From Pseudonocardia humida (lineage in GTDB: Bacteria > Actinomycetota > Actinomycetes > Mycobacteriales > Pseudonocardiaceae): a stretch of 64,000 nucleotides of DNA. Below are positions 45,312 to 55,197 of the stretch, piece after piece. Location of the stretch: NCBI RefSeq assembly GCF_023898865.1, contig NZ_JAGSOV010000051.1, positions 1-64,000 on the forward strand, in the 5' to 3' direction. Each line of letters starts with the position of its first letter. The stretch's first letter is position 1. The notes below the pieces were generated by a model. The model searched no databases. It was given only the letters and a program-made list of their open reading frames with translations, and had not been told where the DNA came from. Made by a program: the position numbers and the translations under genes.

Positions 45312-45496
45312 GGCAGTTCCTTCGGTGAGGGACGCCGCGCGCGGGCGCGGGTCGGCACGCTCAGCGACCGTTCGGTCACTCGCCTGCTCAACGAGCCCGG
45401 TCCGGTCGCGGTGCTCCGCCGGTCCGGTGATCGTCGGGCGGCGATCCGCCGGTCGGGCCGCTCCGCCGTGTGCGCACCGTCACCGCCGTCCGGACC

Positions 45497-45526
45497 TCGA
45501 CCGGATTTACTCGGACGTCCTACATT
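45497..45526 (+). promoter_or_regulatory. Candidate promoter of SCO6745-like gene
   Basis: TCGACC (45497-45502) and TACATT (45521-45526) with an 18-nt spacer, 48 nt before the ATG at 45575, in the AT-richest part of the divergent gap. The -35 is a weak match, so this is a proposal only. Confidence 0.3.
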
Positions 45527-45574
45527 CCTCGGGGTGTGGCGGCGGCGGTGCGGCCACCCTGCGGAGGAGGACCC

Positions 45575-46456
45575 ATGCCAGACCAGGACGTCCCCCGGGC
45601 CCGGCGGATGTGGCAGGCGCTGGAGCCCGTCCACGCGGTCACCTACTTCGCCCCTGAGCCGCAGGCGGCCTGCCAGGAGCTCGGCACCAAGGGCTTCTGG
45701 ATGAGCTACTTCGCCCAGCGCGCCGCACCGCTGGGCGCGGCGCCCCCCGAGCTGGTCACGGCCCTGTTCTACAACTTCCACCCGCAGCTGGTCGCCAGGG
45801 CGGTGCCGGACGTCTGGGCGGTGGCCCCGCCGGGGCGGTTCCTGCAGGTGCGGCTGACCGCGGTGGACGCCGTGCTGCGCCGCCTGCTCGGGCCGGAGGC
45901 GATCGGGTCGGCCGCGGTCGCCGAGGCCGCCGGGATCGCCAGGGCGGCGGCCGAGTCGGCGCCGACGGCCGGCCGGGCGCTCGCCGCGGCCAACCGCGCC
46001 CTCGACTGGCCCGAGCCCGCCCACCTCGTGCTCTGGCACGCCCAGACCGTGCTGCGCGAGCACCGCGGCGACGGGCACGTCGCGGCCCTGCTGACCGCGG
46101 GGCTCGACCCGGCCGAGGCGCTCGTCCTGTTCACCGCCGACACCGGCCTGGGCATGGACTGGATGCGGACGCGGCGCGGCTGGCCGGAAGCGGAGTGGGC
46201 CGCCGCCGTCGAGCGCCTCACCGACCGCGGGCTGGTCGGCGGCGACGGCGGGGAGGACATCACCGACGAGGGGCGGGCGCTGCGTGCCGAGGTCGAGGCG
46301 CACACCGACGCCCTCGCCGACGTGCCGTGGGGCGAGGTCGGCGACGCGCGGGCGCAGCGCGTCGTCGAGCTGACCGGGCCGCTGGTCGCGGCGATCGTGG
46401 CCGGCGGCGGGTTCCTCGACCGCAACCCGATGGGTCTGCCCCGACCGGCCGGCTGA
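45575..46456 (+). CDS. SCO6745/SalK-like family protein
   Basis: A 293-aa helical protein. Start RARRMWQALEPVHAVTYFAPEPQAACQELGTKGFWMSYFAQRAAPLG is characteristic of the actinobacterial SCO6745 family, often annotated SalK-like. The second half looks like a winged-helix (WPEAEWAAAVERLTDRGLV). Biochemical role unknown; SalK homologues were noted near salinomycin-type clusters, but nothing here supports an antibiotic role. ATG 45575 follows GGAGGAGG (45563-45570) precisely. Confidence 0.8.
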   Translation: MPDQDVPRARRMWQALEPVHAVTYFAPEPQAACQELGTKGFWMSYFAQRAAPLGAAPPELVTALFYNFHPQLVARAVPDVWAVAPPGRFLQVRLTAVDAVLRRLLGPEAIGSAAVAEAAGIARAAAESAPTAGRALAAANRALDWPEPAHLVLWHAQTVLREHRGDGHVAALLTAGLDPAEALVLFTADTGLGMDWMRTRRGWPEAEWAAAVERLTDRGLVGGDGGEDITDEGRALRAEVEAHTDALADVPWGEVGDARAQRVVELTGPLVAAIVAGGGFLDRNPMGLPRPAG

Positions 46457-46528
46457 GCGGGGTTCGCGACCCGCGCCGGGAGCGGACGTCCCGCGACGCG
46501 GCCCGCCCCGGCGTGCCAGGATGGATGC

Positions 46529-47506
46529 GTGTCCCGACCGAACTCCCGTCAGGCGGCCCCGGCGGCCGCGATGGCCCTGGCCGGCGCGGTCGACCTGGCC
46601 GCGGTGAAGGCCCGATCCGAGGCGGCCGCGGCCGCCGCCGCGCGCGCCGCGCAGGCGCCGCAGACGAGCGACGGCGGTCCCGACGGCGCGTCGCCGTTCG
46701 TCGTCGACGTCACCGAGGAGACGTTCCAGGCCGAGGTCCTCGAGCGCTCCCTGCAGGTCCCGGTCGTCGTCGACCTGTGGGCCGAGTGGTGCGGCCCGTG
46801 CAAGCAGCTGTCCCCGGTGCTGGAGCGGATGGCCGCGGCGGCCAACGGCGCCTGGGTGCTGGCCAAGGTCGACGTCGACGCCAACCCCCGCATCGCCCAG
46901 GCGTTCCAGGTCCAGTCCATACCCATGGTGATGGCCGTCGTGGGCGGGCAGCCCGTCGACGGGTTCAACGGCGCCCTGCCCGAGCCGCAGGTCCGCGAGT
47001 GGATCACGCGGCTGCTGGACGCGCTGCGCGACCGCATGCCCGCCATCCGGCAGGCCGAGGAGGGCGCGCAGGGCGGCGAGCCGGTCGAGGAGCCGGAGGA
47101 CCCGCGCTTCACCGCGGCCGAGGACGCGCTCGAGCGCGGCGACTACCCCGCAGCCGAGGCCGCCTACCAGCAGATCCTCGCCGTCGAGCCGGCGAACGAG
47201 CAGGCCAAGGCGGCGCTGGGGCAGGTGCGCTTCCTGGCCCGCGCCGAGCGGGCCGACCCGGCGGCCGTCGGTCGTGCCGACGCGGCCCCCGACGACGTCG
47301 ACGCGCAACTGGCCGCGTCCGACGCCGAGGTGGCCGTCGACTCCGTGGAGGCCGCCTTCGACCGGCTCGTCTCCACCGTCGCCCGCACCTCGGGCGACGA
47401 CCGCGACCGGGTGCGCGAGCACCTCGTCGGGCTGTTCGAGCTTTTCGCGCCGGACGACCCGCGGGTCGCCAAGGCTCGGCGCTCGCTCGCGCGCGCGTTG
47501 TTCTGA
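46529..47506 (+). CDS. Thioredoxin-TPR protein (CnoX/YbbN-like)
   Basis: A 325-aa protein: Ala-rich N-terminal ~60 residues, a thioredoxin domain (residues ~65-165) with active site [15 protein letters not shown] and cis-Pro region QSIPMVMAV, then TPR-like helices to the end. The family acts as co-chaperone/holdase and redox protector of client proteins. WCGPC is intact, so redox activity is expected. Equivalent of Rv1324 in conserved order after the thiolase. GTG 46529. A strong hairpin follows its stop. Confidence 0.9.
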   Translation: MSRPNSRQAAPAAAMALAGAVDLAAVKARSEAAAAAAARAAQAPQTSDGGPDGASPFVVDVTEETFQAEVLERSLQVPVVVDLWAEWCGPCKQLSPVLERMAAAANGAWVLAKVDVDANPRIAQAFQVQSIPMVMAVVGGQPVDGFNGALPEPQVREWITRLLDALRDRMPAIRQAEEGAQGGEPVEEPEDPRFTAAEDALERGDYPAAEAAYQQILAVEPANEQAKAALGQVRFLARAERADPAAVGRADAAPDDVDAQLAASDAEVAVDSVEAAFDRLVSTVARTSGDDRDRVREHLVGLFELFAPDDPRVAKARRSLARALF

Positions 47507-47519
47507 CCGTCCTCCCGGG

Positions 47520-47545
47520 CCCGGCCGGCGGCACCGCCGGCCGGG
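47520..47545. terminator. Hairpin between thioredoxin and metallopeptidase genes
   Basis: Perfect 12-bp arms CCCGGCCGGCGG (47520-47531) and CCGCCGGCCGGG (47534-47545) with a 2-nt loop, filling the convergent gap and abutting the stop of the metallopeptidase gene. Likely a bidirectional terminator. Confidence 0.7.
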
Positions 47546-48904
47546 TCAGGAGGCCAGGCAGGCGGTGGAGCCCTCCAGCACGCCGGACCGGAACTGCGCG
47601 ACGCGCTCGAAGCCGTACTCGTCGGGCGGCGACTCGCCGTCGGTGTCGCGGGCGGCCCAGCTGTCGGTGAGCAGCACGGTGATGGCCTCGTCGAGGTCGC
47701 CCGGCGACAGCGAGAAGTCGCCGACGGGGTCGATGAGCCGGCTCGTGTAGGCGCCGGCCAGGCAGAGCGCGGTCTCGCTGGCCGGTGTTCCGGTCGTGGG
47801 CTCCCCGGCCGCGTCGAGGGCGGCGAGCGCGTAGCGGCTGGCCAGCAGGGTGCCGGTGGCGTAGTCGCCGAGCTGCTCGTGCAGCACGGCCAGCTCCTGG
47901 CGGTCGATCGAGATCGTGTCGTCGTCCGGGCAGAACCGGGTGGGGCCCTGCGCCTCGAGGTCGTCGGTGTCGCAGGAGAGCGGCTCGCCGATCGTGGGCG
48001 GGACGAACCCGGGGACCAGGGAGCCGAACCACTCGCCCGCGTCGGTCTCGACGGCGTCGATCAGGTCGGTCAGCGGGAGGTTGCCGCCGCGGGCGAGGTC
48101 GGCCGCCGAGCCGAACCGGCGCTGGGTGAACTGCCGGTTGTCCAGGGTCATCTCCGCGCAGCGCACCGCGCCCTCGACGAAGCCGTCCTGGAAGGCGGAG
48201 ACGCGGTCGAACGCGTTGCCGTGCGCGCCCTCGTCGTCCGGGGCGACGCCCAGCGGGTCGCGGAAGCCGACCAGTGCGAGCATCGCGTCGTCCAGCTCGA
48301 CCTGGCCCATCGGCAGGCCCGGGATCGAGCGCTCGCGCAGCTGCGCGACGGCCATGCCGGCGTAGCAGTCGGCCTGGGCCTCCAGCAGGATCGTCGGGTA
48401 CTGCGCGGGGGAGCGGGCCTGCAGCTCGTCGAGCCCGAGCCTGCTCTGCACCGCGTGGCCGATCTCGTGGGCCAGCACCACGGTCACGCCGGCCTGGCCG
48501 AAGCGCTCGCTCAGGTCGGGCAGCAGGCCGTCGGCGTCCCAGGCGATGGCGTCGGCCGAGGGGCAGTAGAAGGCCTGGCCGACGACCTCGGAGATGTTGC
48601 GCACGCACGGCGGCTGGTCGGTGCGGGGGTCGTCGGTGTGGACCGGGACGGTGATCGCGATGTCCCGCCACGGCTCGTCGAACGACCGGGGGAACTCGTC
48701 GCGCCAGATCTCCTGGACGGCCCGGACCGCGGCCGTGCCCAGCTCGATCTCCTCCTGGGTGGGCGTCTGCCCGACCCCGGAGGTACCGCCGGCGGCGGCG
48801 ACCGCGCGCCCCGGGACGACCTGGGTGCACCCCGCCACTGCGGTGAACGCGAGCGCCAGAGCGGCTGCGGCGGTCACCGGGCGGAGTCGGGCGGGGCTGC
48901 GCAC
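47546..48904 (-). CDS. Secreted zinc metallopeptidase lipoprotein
   Basis: A 452-aa protein starting at GTG 48904 with a lipoprotein signal (RSPARLRPVTAAAALALAFTAVAGC, lipobox AVAGC; Cys about residue 26). The peptidase domain has VVLAHEIGHAVQSRLG (HExxH) and, about 30 residues on, EAQADCYAGMAVAQL supplying the third acidic ligand, as in the YpfJ/neutral zinc metallopeptidase family. Preceding FYCPSADAIAWD is also family-typical. A longer frame to 48958 would spoil the signal peptide. Anchored outside the membrane; substrate unknown. Confidence 0.9.
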   Translation of the reverse strand: MRSPARLRPVTAAAALALAFTAVAGCTQVVPGRAVAAAGGTSGVGQTPTQEEIELGTAAVRAVQEIWRDEFPRSFDEPWRDIAITVPVHTDDPRTDQPPCVRNISEVVGQAFYCPSADAIAWDADGLLPDLSERFGQAGVTVVLAHEIGHAVQSRLGLDELQARSPAQYPTILLEAQADCYAGMAVAQLRERSIPGLPMGQVELDDAMLALVGFRDPLGVAPDDEGAHGNAFDRVSAFQDGFVEGAVRCAEMTLDNRQFTQRRFGSAADLARGGNLPLTDLIDAVETDAGEWFGSLVPGFVPPTIGEPLSCDTDDLEAQGPTRFCPDDDTISIDRQELAVLHEQLGDYATGTLLASRYALAALDAAGEPTTGTPASETALCLAGAYTSRLIDPVGDFSLSPGDLDEAITVLLTDSWAARDTDGESPPDEYGFERVAQFRSGVLEGSTACLAS

Positions 48905-48984
48905 GCACCAATCATGCCCCCGGTCGTGCGCCGCCGGGGGAGGGGCTCCGACACCCACCGGTACCGCGGATACCGTGGATTACC

Positions 48985-50391
48985 GTGCCGTCGATCGACC
49001 CGCCCCGCTCCGCGACCGGGGACACCCCCGCCGTCAACGCTCCGACCAGCACGGCTGCCGTCGGGACGGGTTCCGGTGAGGGCGTCGGGACCCCCGGCCC
49101 GACCGGCGACGATGATCGTCCGCGCGACGTGAACCCGCCAGGTGGTGGAAAAACGCCCCGCAGCGCGTGGTCGGGTGCTCCGGCGAGGGTGACGGCCTGG
49201 CTGCTGGTGGCCGCGGCGCTGGTCACGACCGTCGTGCTCACCCTGCGTCACCCGGACGCCCTGGTGACGCTCCTGCCGTCACCGGACATGCACGAGCTGC
49301 ACGTCGACTTCGACACCTTCCGCTTCTCCGCGGTCGCGCTGGCCCAGGGCGGCGACATCTACGCCACCCCGGCCAAGCTGCCCAACCTCAACCCGCCGCT
49401 GCTGTCGGTGCTGCTGCTGCCCTTCGCCGGGCTCGACGCGCTCACCGGGTACCGGATCTTCGCCGCCCTCATGCTGCTGACCACGCTGGTCTCGCTGCTC
49501 GCCGTCGCCCGCGAGCTGCGGCTGCGCCCGGTGGTCCAGGTGGGCGCGGCGCTGGCCGTGCTGGCCTCGTCGCCGCTGCACGGCACGCTGGTGCTCGGGC
49601 AGATCTACCCGCTGCTGCTGGCCGCGATGGTGGCCGGCTGGATCGCCGAGCGGCGCGGGCGGCCGGTGCCCGCCGCGGTGCTCTACGGCGTCGCAGTCGC
49701 GCTGAAGCCCTCGCTGGCCCCGGTGTTGCTGCTGCCCGCGGTGCAGCTCCGCTGGTCGGCGCTGCGCGCGGGCATCGCCTCCGCCGCGGTGGCCACCCTG
49801 GTCGGGGTGCTGGCCGCCGGGCCGTCCAGCGCGTTCGCCTGGCTGCACCTGGCCCTCGACCAGGTCGCCCCGGAAGTCCCGGACAACGCCTCGCTGCCCG
49901 GTCTGGTCGCCCGGTTCGGCCTGCCCTCCACGCTGGGCACCGCGCTCGGGGCGGCCGTACTGGTCGGCACCCTGGCCTGGTGCGGCTACCACCGGGACCG
50001 GGTCGACCCGGCGGGCACCGCGCCGTGGGCGGTGCTGGCCGCGGGGCTGCTGCTGGCCCCCATCGCCTGGCACAACTACCTGATGCTGCTGTGGCCGGGC
50101 GTGCTGGTCCTGGTCGCGCTCGGGCGCGGGTCGGCGGCCGCCGCCGCGCTGGCGGTGGCCGTCGTGCCCGTGTCGTGGGCGGCCGAGTGGCCGCCGGAGA
50201 GCGTCGGCCCGGCCGTGTCGGCCGTGGCCGGGTCCCTGTACTGCGCGATCCTGCTGGGCTACTGGTTCCTGCTGCTGTCGTCGGCGCGCGGCTCGTCGTC
50301 GTCGCCGCGGGGCGACGAGCCGTTCTCCGGGCGCAGCGACGGGCGCCAGCCGGTCGAGGTCGGCCCCTCCGACGGGCGCGTCCCCGGCTGA
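48985..50391 (+). CDS. GT87 (DUF2029) polyprenol-sugar glycosyltransferase
   Basis: A 468-aa membrane protein: Pro/Gly-rich cytoplasmic N-terminus (~65 residues), then about 10 transmembrane helices. Between helices 1 and 2 the extracytoplasmic loop has [24 protein letters not shown], the GT87/GT-C type loop with catalytic Asp. Members use polyprenyl-phosphate-mannose or -arabinose to extend lipoglycans and wall glycans. Exact substrate unknown. GTG 48985. Its 3' end overlaps the 3' end of convergent glgB by 133 nt. Confidence 0.84.
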   Translation: MPSIDPPRSATGDTPAVNAPTSTAAVGTGSGEGVGTPGPTGDDDRPRDVNPPGGGKTPRSAWSGAPARVTAWLLVAAALVTTVVLTLRHPDALVTLLPSPDMHELHVDFDTFRFSAVALAQGGDIYATPAKLPNLNPPLLSVLLLPFAGLDALTGYRIFAALMLLTTLVSLLAVARELRLRPVVQVGAALAVLASSPLHGTLVLGQIYPLLLAAMVAGWIAERRGRPVPAAVLYGVAVALKPSLAPVLLLPAVQLRWSALRAGIASAAVATLVGVLAAGPSSAFAWLHLALDQVAPEVPDNASLPGLVARFGLPSTLGTALGAAVLVGTLAWCGYHRDRVDPAGTAPWAVLAAGLLLAPIAWHNYLMLLWPGVLVLVALGRGSAAAAALAVAVVPVSWAAEWPPESVGPAVSAVAGSLYCAILLGYWFLLLSSARGSSSSPRGDEPFSGRSDGRQPVEVGPSDGRVPG

Positions 50392-53300
50392 GCCGGGCCC
50401 TCCGTCGTCGGCTCGTCCGGCTCGGCCGTGCCGAACCGCCGCCACGGCGTGTACGAGTTGCCCGCCCTCGGCGCCGGGCCGTCGTCGACGGCCTCGGTCC
50501 GCGGCTCCACCGCGGTCGCCGGCTCCGCCTCCGGTGCCGCCCCGGGCGCCGGGTCGGTGGCCGCCGCCCCAGGAGCCGCCGGCTCCGCGCCGACCGGGGC
50601 GACCGCTTCGGCCTCCGTGGCCGGGGCGGGCCCCGCGGTGTCGGCGGCAGCCTCCGGCGGCCGGGCCCAGGACCGGGTCTGCGCTGCGACCCCGGCGGCC
50701 TCCTCGGCCTCGGTCGGGGTCGTGACGCCCGGCTCCTCGGCCGCCGGACCGTCGTCGGCGGTCTCCTCGACCGCGGGCGGTGCCTCGTCGGCGACCGTGG
50801 CCTCGGCCTCGGCCTCGGCCTCGTCCTCGGCGTCGGACCCGGTGGGCACGGCCGTCGCGGGCTCGGCCTCGACCGGGCGCACCTCGTCCTCGACGACGGG
50901 CGTCGGGCGCTCGACCGGCTCGGTGGCGGTGCCGGTGGGGCCGTCGGGCTCCAGGTCGCCCAGCGGCGGCACGATCGGGATCGGGCCGGTCGGCGTGTCG
51001 TCGGCGAGGACGACGTCCTCCCCGGGCCGCGGCGCGCCGGTGGCGGTGGCGGGCGCCACGACCAGCCGGTCGGTCGCGCCGGCCGGGTCGCCCGCGGTGC
51101 CGGTACCCGTATCGGCGGCCGGACCGGCCTCGGCGGGCACCGGGATCCGGTCGGTGGCCGCGGCACCCGCCGTGGCCGGCGGGGCCTGGGCGGCGTCGGT
51201 GTCCAGCGCCGACTCGCCCGCCGGCTCCGCGTCCGGGCCGGACTCGGTGACCCCGGCCCCCGGACGCGCCTGCTCGACGGCCGCGACGACCGCGGCGGTA
51301 CCGGGCAGCTCGCCCGCCCCGGCGCGCGCCTCGGCCTCGGTGGGCACGTCCTCGCGGGTGGCGGTGGCGATGGCCGCGGAGCGCCGCACCGCGCCCTCGT
51401 AGGGCTCCGGCACGAGCCACAGCACGCCCGACGGCGGCAGCTGCAGCACCGCGGACGCGGGCCGGCCGTGCCACATCGTACGCTCGGCCTCGACCGCGCC
51501 GAAGTTGCCGACCCCCGACCCGCCGTACACGTCGGCGTCGGTGTTGACGACCTCGCGCCAGCGCCCGGCGAACGGCAGTCCGACGCGGTAGTCGCGCTTC
51601 GGGGTGCCGGAGAAGTTCGCGACGCAGGCCAGCACGACCGGCTTGCCGTCGGCGTCGACGCCGTGGCGCAGGAAGCTGAGCACGTTGCCCGCGGCGTCGT
51701 TGGCGTCGATCCAGGAGAAGCCGTCCGGGGTGGTGTCGCGCGTCCACAGCGCGGGGTTGGCCCGGTAGGCCCGGTTCAGGTCGCCGACCAGCGACTTGAT
51801 CCCGGCGTGCAGCGGGTCCTCCAGCAGGTGCCAGTCCAGCGAGCGCGACTCGGACCACTCGCGCTCCTGGCCGAACTCGCCGCCCTGGAACAGCAGCTGC
51901 TTGCCGGGGTGGGCCCACATGAACGCCAGCAGCGCGCGCACGCCCGCGGCCTTGTTCCAGGCGTCGCCGGGCATCCGCTCCCACAGCGAACCCTTGCCGT
52001 GCACGACCTCGTCGTGCGAGAGGGGCAGCACGTAGTTCTCGCTGAAGGCGTACATCAGCGAGAACGTCATCTGGTTGTGGTGGTAGCCCCGGTAGACCGG
52101 GTCGCGCCCGATGTAGTCGAGCGTGTCGTGCATCCAGCCCATGTTCCACTTCAGCCCGAAGCCCAGCCCGCCCAGGTGGGTGGGCCGCGAGACGCCCGGC
52201 CACGCCGTGGACTCCTCGGCGATGGTCATCGCGCCGGGGTGGTGGCGGTAGACGAGCGCGTTCATCTCCTGCAGGAACGCCACGGCGTCCAGGTTCTCCC
52301 GGCCGCCGTGGATGTTGGGCAGCCACTGCCCCTCCGGGCGGGAGTAGTCCAGGTAGAGCATCGAGGCGACGGCGTCGACCCGCAGCCCGTCGATGTGGAA
52401 CTCGTCGAGCCAGTACAGCGCGTTGGCGACGAGGAAGTTGCGCACCTCGCGGCGGCCGAAGTCGAACACGAGCGTGCCCCAGTCGGGCTGCTCGCCGCGG
52501 CGCGGGTCGGCGTGCTCGTAGAGCGGGGTGCCGTCGAACTTGGCCAGCGCCCACTCGTCGCGGGGGAAGTGCGCGGGCACCCAGTCGACGATGACGCCGT
52601 AGCCGTGCTGGTGCAGGTGGTCGACGAAGTAGCGGAAGTCGTCGGGGCTGCCGAAGCGCGACGTCGGCGCGTAGTACGAGGTGACCTGGTATCCCCACGA
52701 CCCGCCGAACGGGTGCTCGGCCACCGGCAGCAGCTCGACGTGGGTGAAGCCGGTCTCGTCGAGGTAGTCGACGAGCTGGTGGGCCATGTCGCGGTAGCTG
52801 AGCCCGAGCCGCCACGACCCGAGGTGCACCTCGTAGACGCTCATCGGCTCGGCGTGCGCCTGCCGCCCGGCCCGTGCCCGCATCCACTCCTGGTCGCCCC
52901 ACTCGTGGGTGGACACGTGCACGACGGACGCGGTGGCCGGCGGCATCTCGGTGGCGAAGGCCATCGGGTCGGCCTTGTCGCGCCAGCGCCCGTCCTGGCC
53001 CAGGATCCGGAACTTGTAGCGGGTGCCCGGCTCGATGCCGGGGATGAACAGCTCCCACACGCCGGCGCTGCCGAGCGCGCGCATCGGGTGCGCCCAGCCC
53101 GACCAGCCGTCGAAGTCGCCGGTGACGCGCACGCCCTGCGCGGTCGGGGCCCACACGGCGAAGCTGGTGCCGGTGACCGGCCCGGCCGGCGTGTCGTAGC
53201 GGCGGATGTGCGCGCCCAGCACGTCCCACAGCCGCTCGTGGCGGCCCTCGCTGATGAGGTGCAGGTCGACCTCGCCGAGCGTCGGTAGCCAGCGGTAGGG

Positions 53301-53633
53301 GTCGTCGACGATGTCGACGCGCTCGCCGTAGCGCACGGCCAGCCGGTAGTCGGCGGGCGGGCCGGGGACGACGCCGGAGAACAGCCCGGCCTCGTGCACC
53401 CGCACCAGGGGGAAGCCCTGGCCGCCCTCGCGGACGACGTGCACCTCGTCGGCGTGCGGGCGCAGCGCCCGGATGACCGTGCCGGTGGGGTGGGGGTGCG
53501 CGCCGAGCACCGAGTGGGGGTCGTGATGGGCGCCGCCCAGGAGGCGGTCCACTGTCGCCGGATCGGGCGGGCACGCGTCGACCGGTTGGTCCAGGGTCTG
53601 GGTCGGGTTGTCCTCGCGATCCACGCAAGGCAC
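50259..53633 (-). CDS. glgB: 1,4-alpha-glucan branching enzyme with long C-terminal tail
   Basis: Introduces alpha-1,6 branches into glycogen or alpha-glucan. 1124 aa: the catalytic enzyme occupies about residues 1-740 (typical GlgB about 730), then roughly 380 residues of Ala/Pro/Glu/Thr-rich acidic, probably disordered sequence. Catalytic points: [15 protein letters not shown] (nucleophile Asp), MTIAEEST (acid Glu), [13 protein letters not shown] (third Asp), and [18 protein letters not shown] ending the folded part. The N-terminal CBM48 region is present ([23 protein letters not shown]). GTG 53633 start; GTG 53624 is close by. The tail overlaps the convergent GT87 gene. Equivalent of Rv1326c without the tail. 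Confidence 0.95.
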   Translation of the reverse strand: MPCVDREDNPTQTLDQPVDACPPDPATVDRLLGGAHHDPHSVLGAHPHPTGTVIRALRPHADEVHVVREGGQGFPLVRVHEAGLFSGVVPGPPADYRLAVRYGERVDIVDDPYRWLPTLGEVDLHLISEGRHERLWDVLGAHIRRYDTPAGPVTGTSFAVWAPTAQGVRVTGDFDGWSGWAHPMRALGSAGVWELFIPGIEPGTRYKFRILGQDGRWRDKADPMAFATEMPPATASVVHVSTHEWGDQEWMRARAGRQAHAEPMSVYEVHLGSWRLGLSYRDMAHQLVDYLDETGFTHVELLPVAEHPFGGSWGYQVTSYYAPTSRFGSPDDFRYFVDHLHQHGYGVIVDWVPAHFPRDEWALAKFDGTPLYEHADPRRGEQPDWGTLVFDFGRREVRNFLVANALYWLDEFHIDGLRVDAVASMLYLDYSRPEGQWLPNIHGGRENLDAVAFLQEMNALVYRHHPGAMTIAEESTAWPGVSRPTHLGGLGFGLKWNMGWMHDTLDYIGRDPVYRGYHHNQMTFSLMYAFSENYVLPLSHDEVVHGKGSLWERMPGDAWNKAAGVRALLAFMWAHPGKQLLFQGGEFGQEREWSESRSLDWHLLEDPLHAGIKSLVGDLNRAYRANPALWTRDTTPDGFSWIDANDAAGNVLSFLRHGVDADGKPVVLACVANFSGTPKRDYRVGLPFAGRWREVVNTDADVYGGSGVGNFGAVEAERTMWHGRPASAVLQLPPSGVLWLVPEPYEGAVRRSAAIATATREDVPTEAEARAGAGELPGTAAVVAAVEQARPGAGVTESGPDAEPAGESALDTDAAQAPPATAGAAATDRIPVPAEAGPAADTGTGTAGDPAGATDRLVVAPATATGAPRPGEDVVLADDTPTGPIPIVPPLGDLEPDGPTGTATEPVERPTPVVEDEVRPVEAEPATAVPTGSDAEDEAEAEAEATVADEAPPAVEETADDGPAAEEPGVTTPTEAEEAAGVAAQTRSWARPPEAAADTAGPAPATEAEAVAPVGAEPAAPGAAATDPAPGAAPEAEPATAVEPRTEAVDDGPAPRAGNSYTPWRRFGTAEPDEPTTEGPAQPGTRPSEGPTSTGWRPSLRPENGSSPRGDDDEPRADDSSRNQ

Positions 53634-53676
53634 CCTATTGCGCCAGGTCCATGGTCGCCGAGCCTGGCCGCAACGA

Positions 53677-54228
53677 TCAGGCCGCTGTTCGCCCGGTAGG
53701 GGAGTCCTCCGGCGCCGTCCCCGGCCCCAGCGCGGCGGCCAGTTGCACCAGCCCCCGCGAGGTCTGGCTCTTCACGGTCCCCACCCCGATCCCGAGCAGC
53801 GCGGCGACGTCGCGTTCGGGCAGGTCGTAGCCGAAGCGCAGCAGCACGCAGGCGCGCCGGCGGGCGGGCAGGCCGGCGAGGGCCGCGCGGACCGCGACGA
53901 GGGCGACCGGGTCGGGCCCGGGGGCGCCCGCCGCCGCGGCGCCGAGCACCTCCAGCGACCGCCGTTCGCGCACGCGGCGGCGCACCCGGGTCGCGGCGAG
54001 GTTGCGCATGATGCGCCGCACGTAGGCCAGCGGGTGGTCGAGCGAGCGGATCCGGTCCCACTGCCGCCACGCGGCGAGCACGGTGTCCCCGGTGAGGTCG
54101 TCGGCCGCGCCGTCCTCGGCGAGCCGGCGGGCGAGCCGGTCGAGCTCGCCGCGGTGGCGCGCGAAGAAGACCTCGAACTCCGCGCCGCGCACACCCGGCA
54201 CACGCGCCGCCGCGGGGCGGCGGTTCAC
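53677..54228 (-). CDS. ECF-type (SigE-like) sigma factor
   Basis: A 183-aa sigma-70 family protein. Region 2: [43 protein letters not shown]. Region 4: [48 protein letters not shown] 54228 starts 2 nt after the pectate lyase stop, so the two are probably translationally coupled; an inner GTG start is possible. glgB follows 43 nt downstream. No anti-sigma gene is adjacent. The target promoters are unknown. Confidence 0.88.
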   Translation of the reverse strand: MNRRPAAARVPGVRGAEFEVFFARHRGELDRLARRLAEDGAADDLTGDTVLAAWRQWDRIRSLDHPLAYVRRIMRNLAATRVRRRVRERRSLEVLGAAAAGAPGPDPVALVAVRAALAGLPARRRACVLLRFGYDLPERDVAALLGIGVGTVKSQTSRGLVQLAAALGPGTAPEDSPTGRTAA

Positions 54229-54230
54229 CC

Positions 54231-54998
54231 TCAGGAGACCGTGCAGCTCACACCGTCGGGCTCGGTGCCGACCAGCTCGGGCTCGTCGCCGGTGTCGTTG
54301 CCGAGGAACAGCTCGCACAGGTCGACGTCGTCGTCGGTGTCGAGGGTGATGCCCGACAGCGTGGCCCGGTCGCCCAGGTTGGTGTTCACCCCGGCCACCG
54401 CGGTGACCTCACCGCGCACGACGATGTCGCTGATCACCGCGGTGCGGGCGAACTGGGTGGAGCAGTTGCCGCAGGAGCGGTAGACCTTGCCGACGTCGGC
54501 GAACTCCATGTTGCGGATGATCATCGTGCCGGCGCCGTTGTGCTGGAACACCTTGTCCGACGCCAGGAACGCGCCGCCGTTCTCGATCGTCACCACGGTG
54601 TCCGCCGAGTCGCCGACGGCGGTGAGCGCGTCCTCCCCGACGTCGATCCACCACACGTTGTCCAGTGTGCAGCTGCCCAGGCAGTGGATGCCGTCGTCGC
54701 CGGGCGCGCCGATGAGCACGTTGCGCACGACGCCGCCGTCGGCCACCTCGAACAGCGGGTCCTGGCCCTCGTCCTGCCCGCCGTCGCCGACGCCGGAGAA
54801 CTGCTGCAGCCCGCCGTCGAACTCGCCGTCGACCACGATCGTCTCGGCCACCGCGACCTGCCCGGTCGCCGCGGGCGGGCCGTCGCCCACCGCGGCACCG
54901 GCCACGGCGCTCAGGCCGACGAGCGAGCCGCCCAGCAGGGCCGCCACCGTGGTGATCTTGGCCACGGCGGTCAGCCGGGCGCGTGCCTGTCGGGACAT
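54231..54998 (-). CDS. Secreted pectate lyase, PL3 family
   Basis: A 255-aa exported protein: Sec-type signal (residues 1-35, VAKITTVAALLGGSLVGLSAVAGAA), then a compact beta-helix. The family signature DKVFQHNGAGTMIIRNMEFADVGKVYRSCGNC is present, including the conserved Lys and Arg and paired cysteines. WWIDVGEDALTAVG is the calcium/acidic region. The enzyme cleaves polygalacturonate by beta-elimination, suggesting plant-derived carbon use. ATG 54998 with AAGGAC upstream. The longer frame to 55457 is rejected. Directly upstream of the sigma factor gene. Confidence 0.9.
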   Translation of the reverse strand: MSRQARARLTAVAKITTVAALLGGSLVGLSAVAGAAVGDGPPAATGQVAVAETIVVDGEFDGGLQQFSGVGDGGQDEGQDPLFEVADGGVVRNVLIGAPGDDGIHCLGSCTLDNVWWIDVGEDALTAVGDSADTVVTIENGGAFLASDKVFQHNGAGTMIIRNMEFADVGKVYRSCGNCSTQFARTAVISDIVVRGEVTAVAGVNTNLGDRATLSGITLDTDDDVDLCELFLGNDTGDEPELVGTEPDGVSCTVS

Positions 54999-55197
54999 GG
55001 GGGGAGTCCTTCGATCGGGTGGGTCCGCGCCGAGGGCCGCGCGGTGGGCGCCCGGCCGGGCGCCCCACCGACCGGTCGACCGGCGCGCCGGAAAGGTTGC
55101 CCGCGGGTGCTGTCGTGATCGGACAGCGCCTTCCGAGAGGGGTGCGGGTGGCCTCCCGGTGTCCCGGGTGCGGCACGCTGCAAGGCACGATGGGGCC

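Noticed and set aside
49167-53288. 1373-aa plus-strand open frame
   Set aside because: Out-of-frame reading of the GT87 gene and antisense of glgB; no domain is recognisable.
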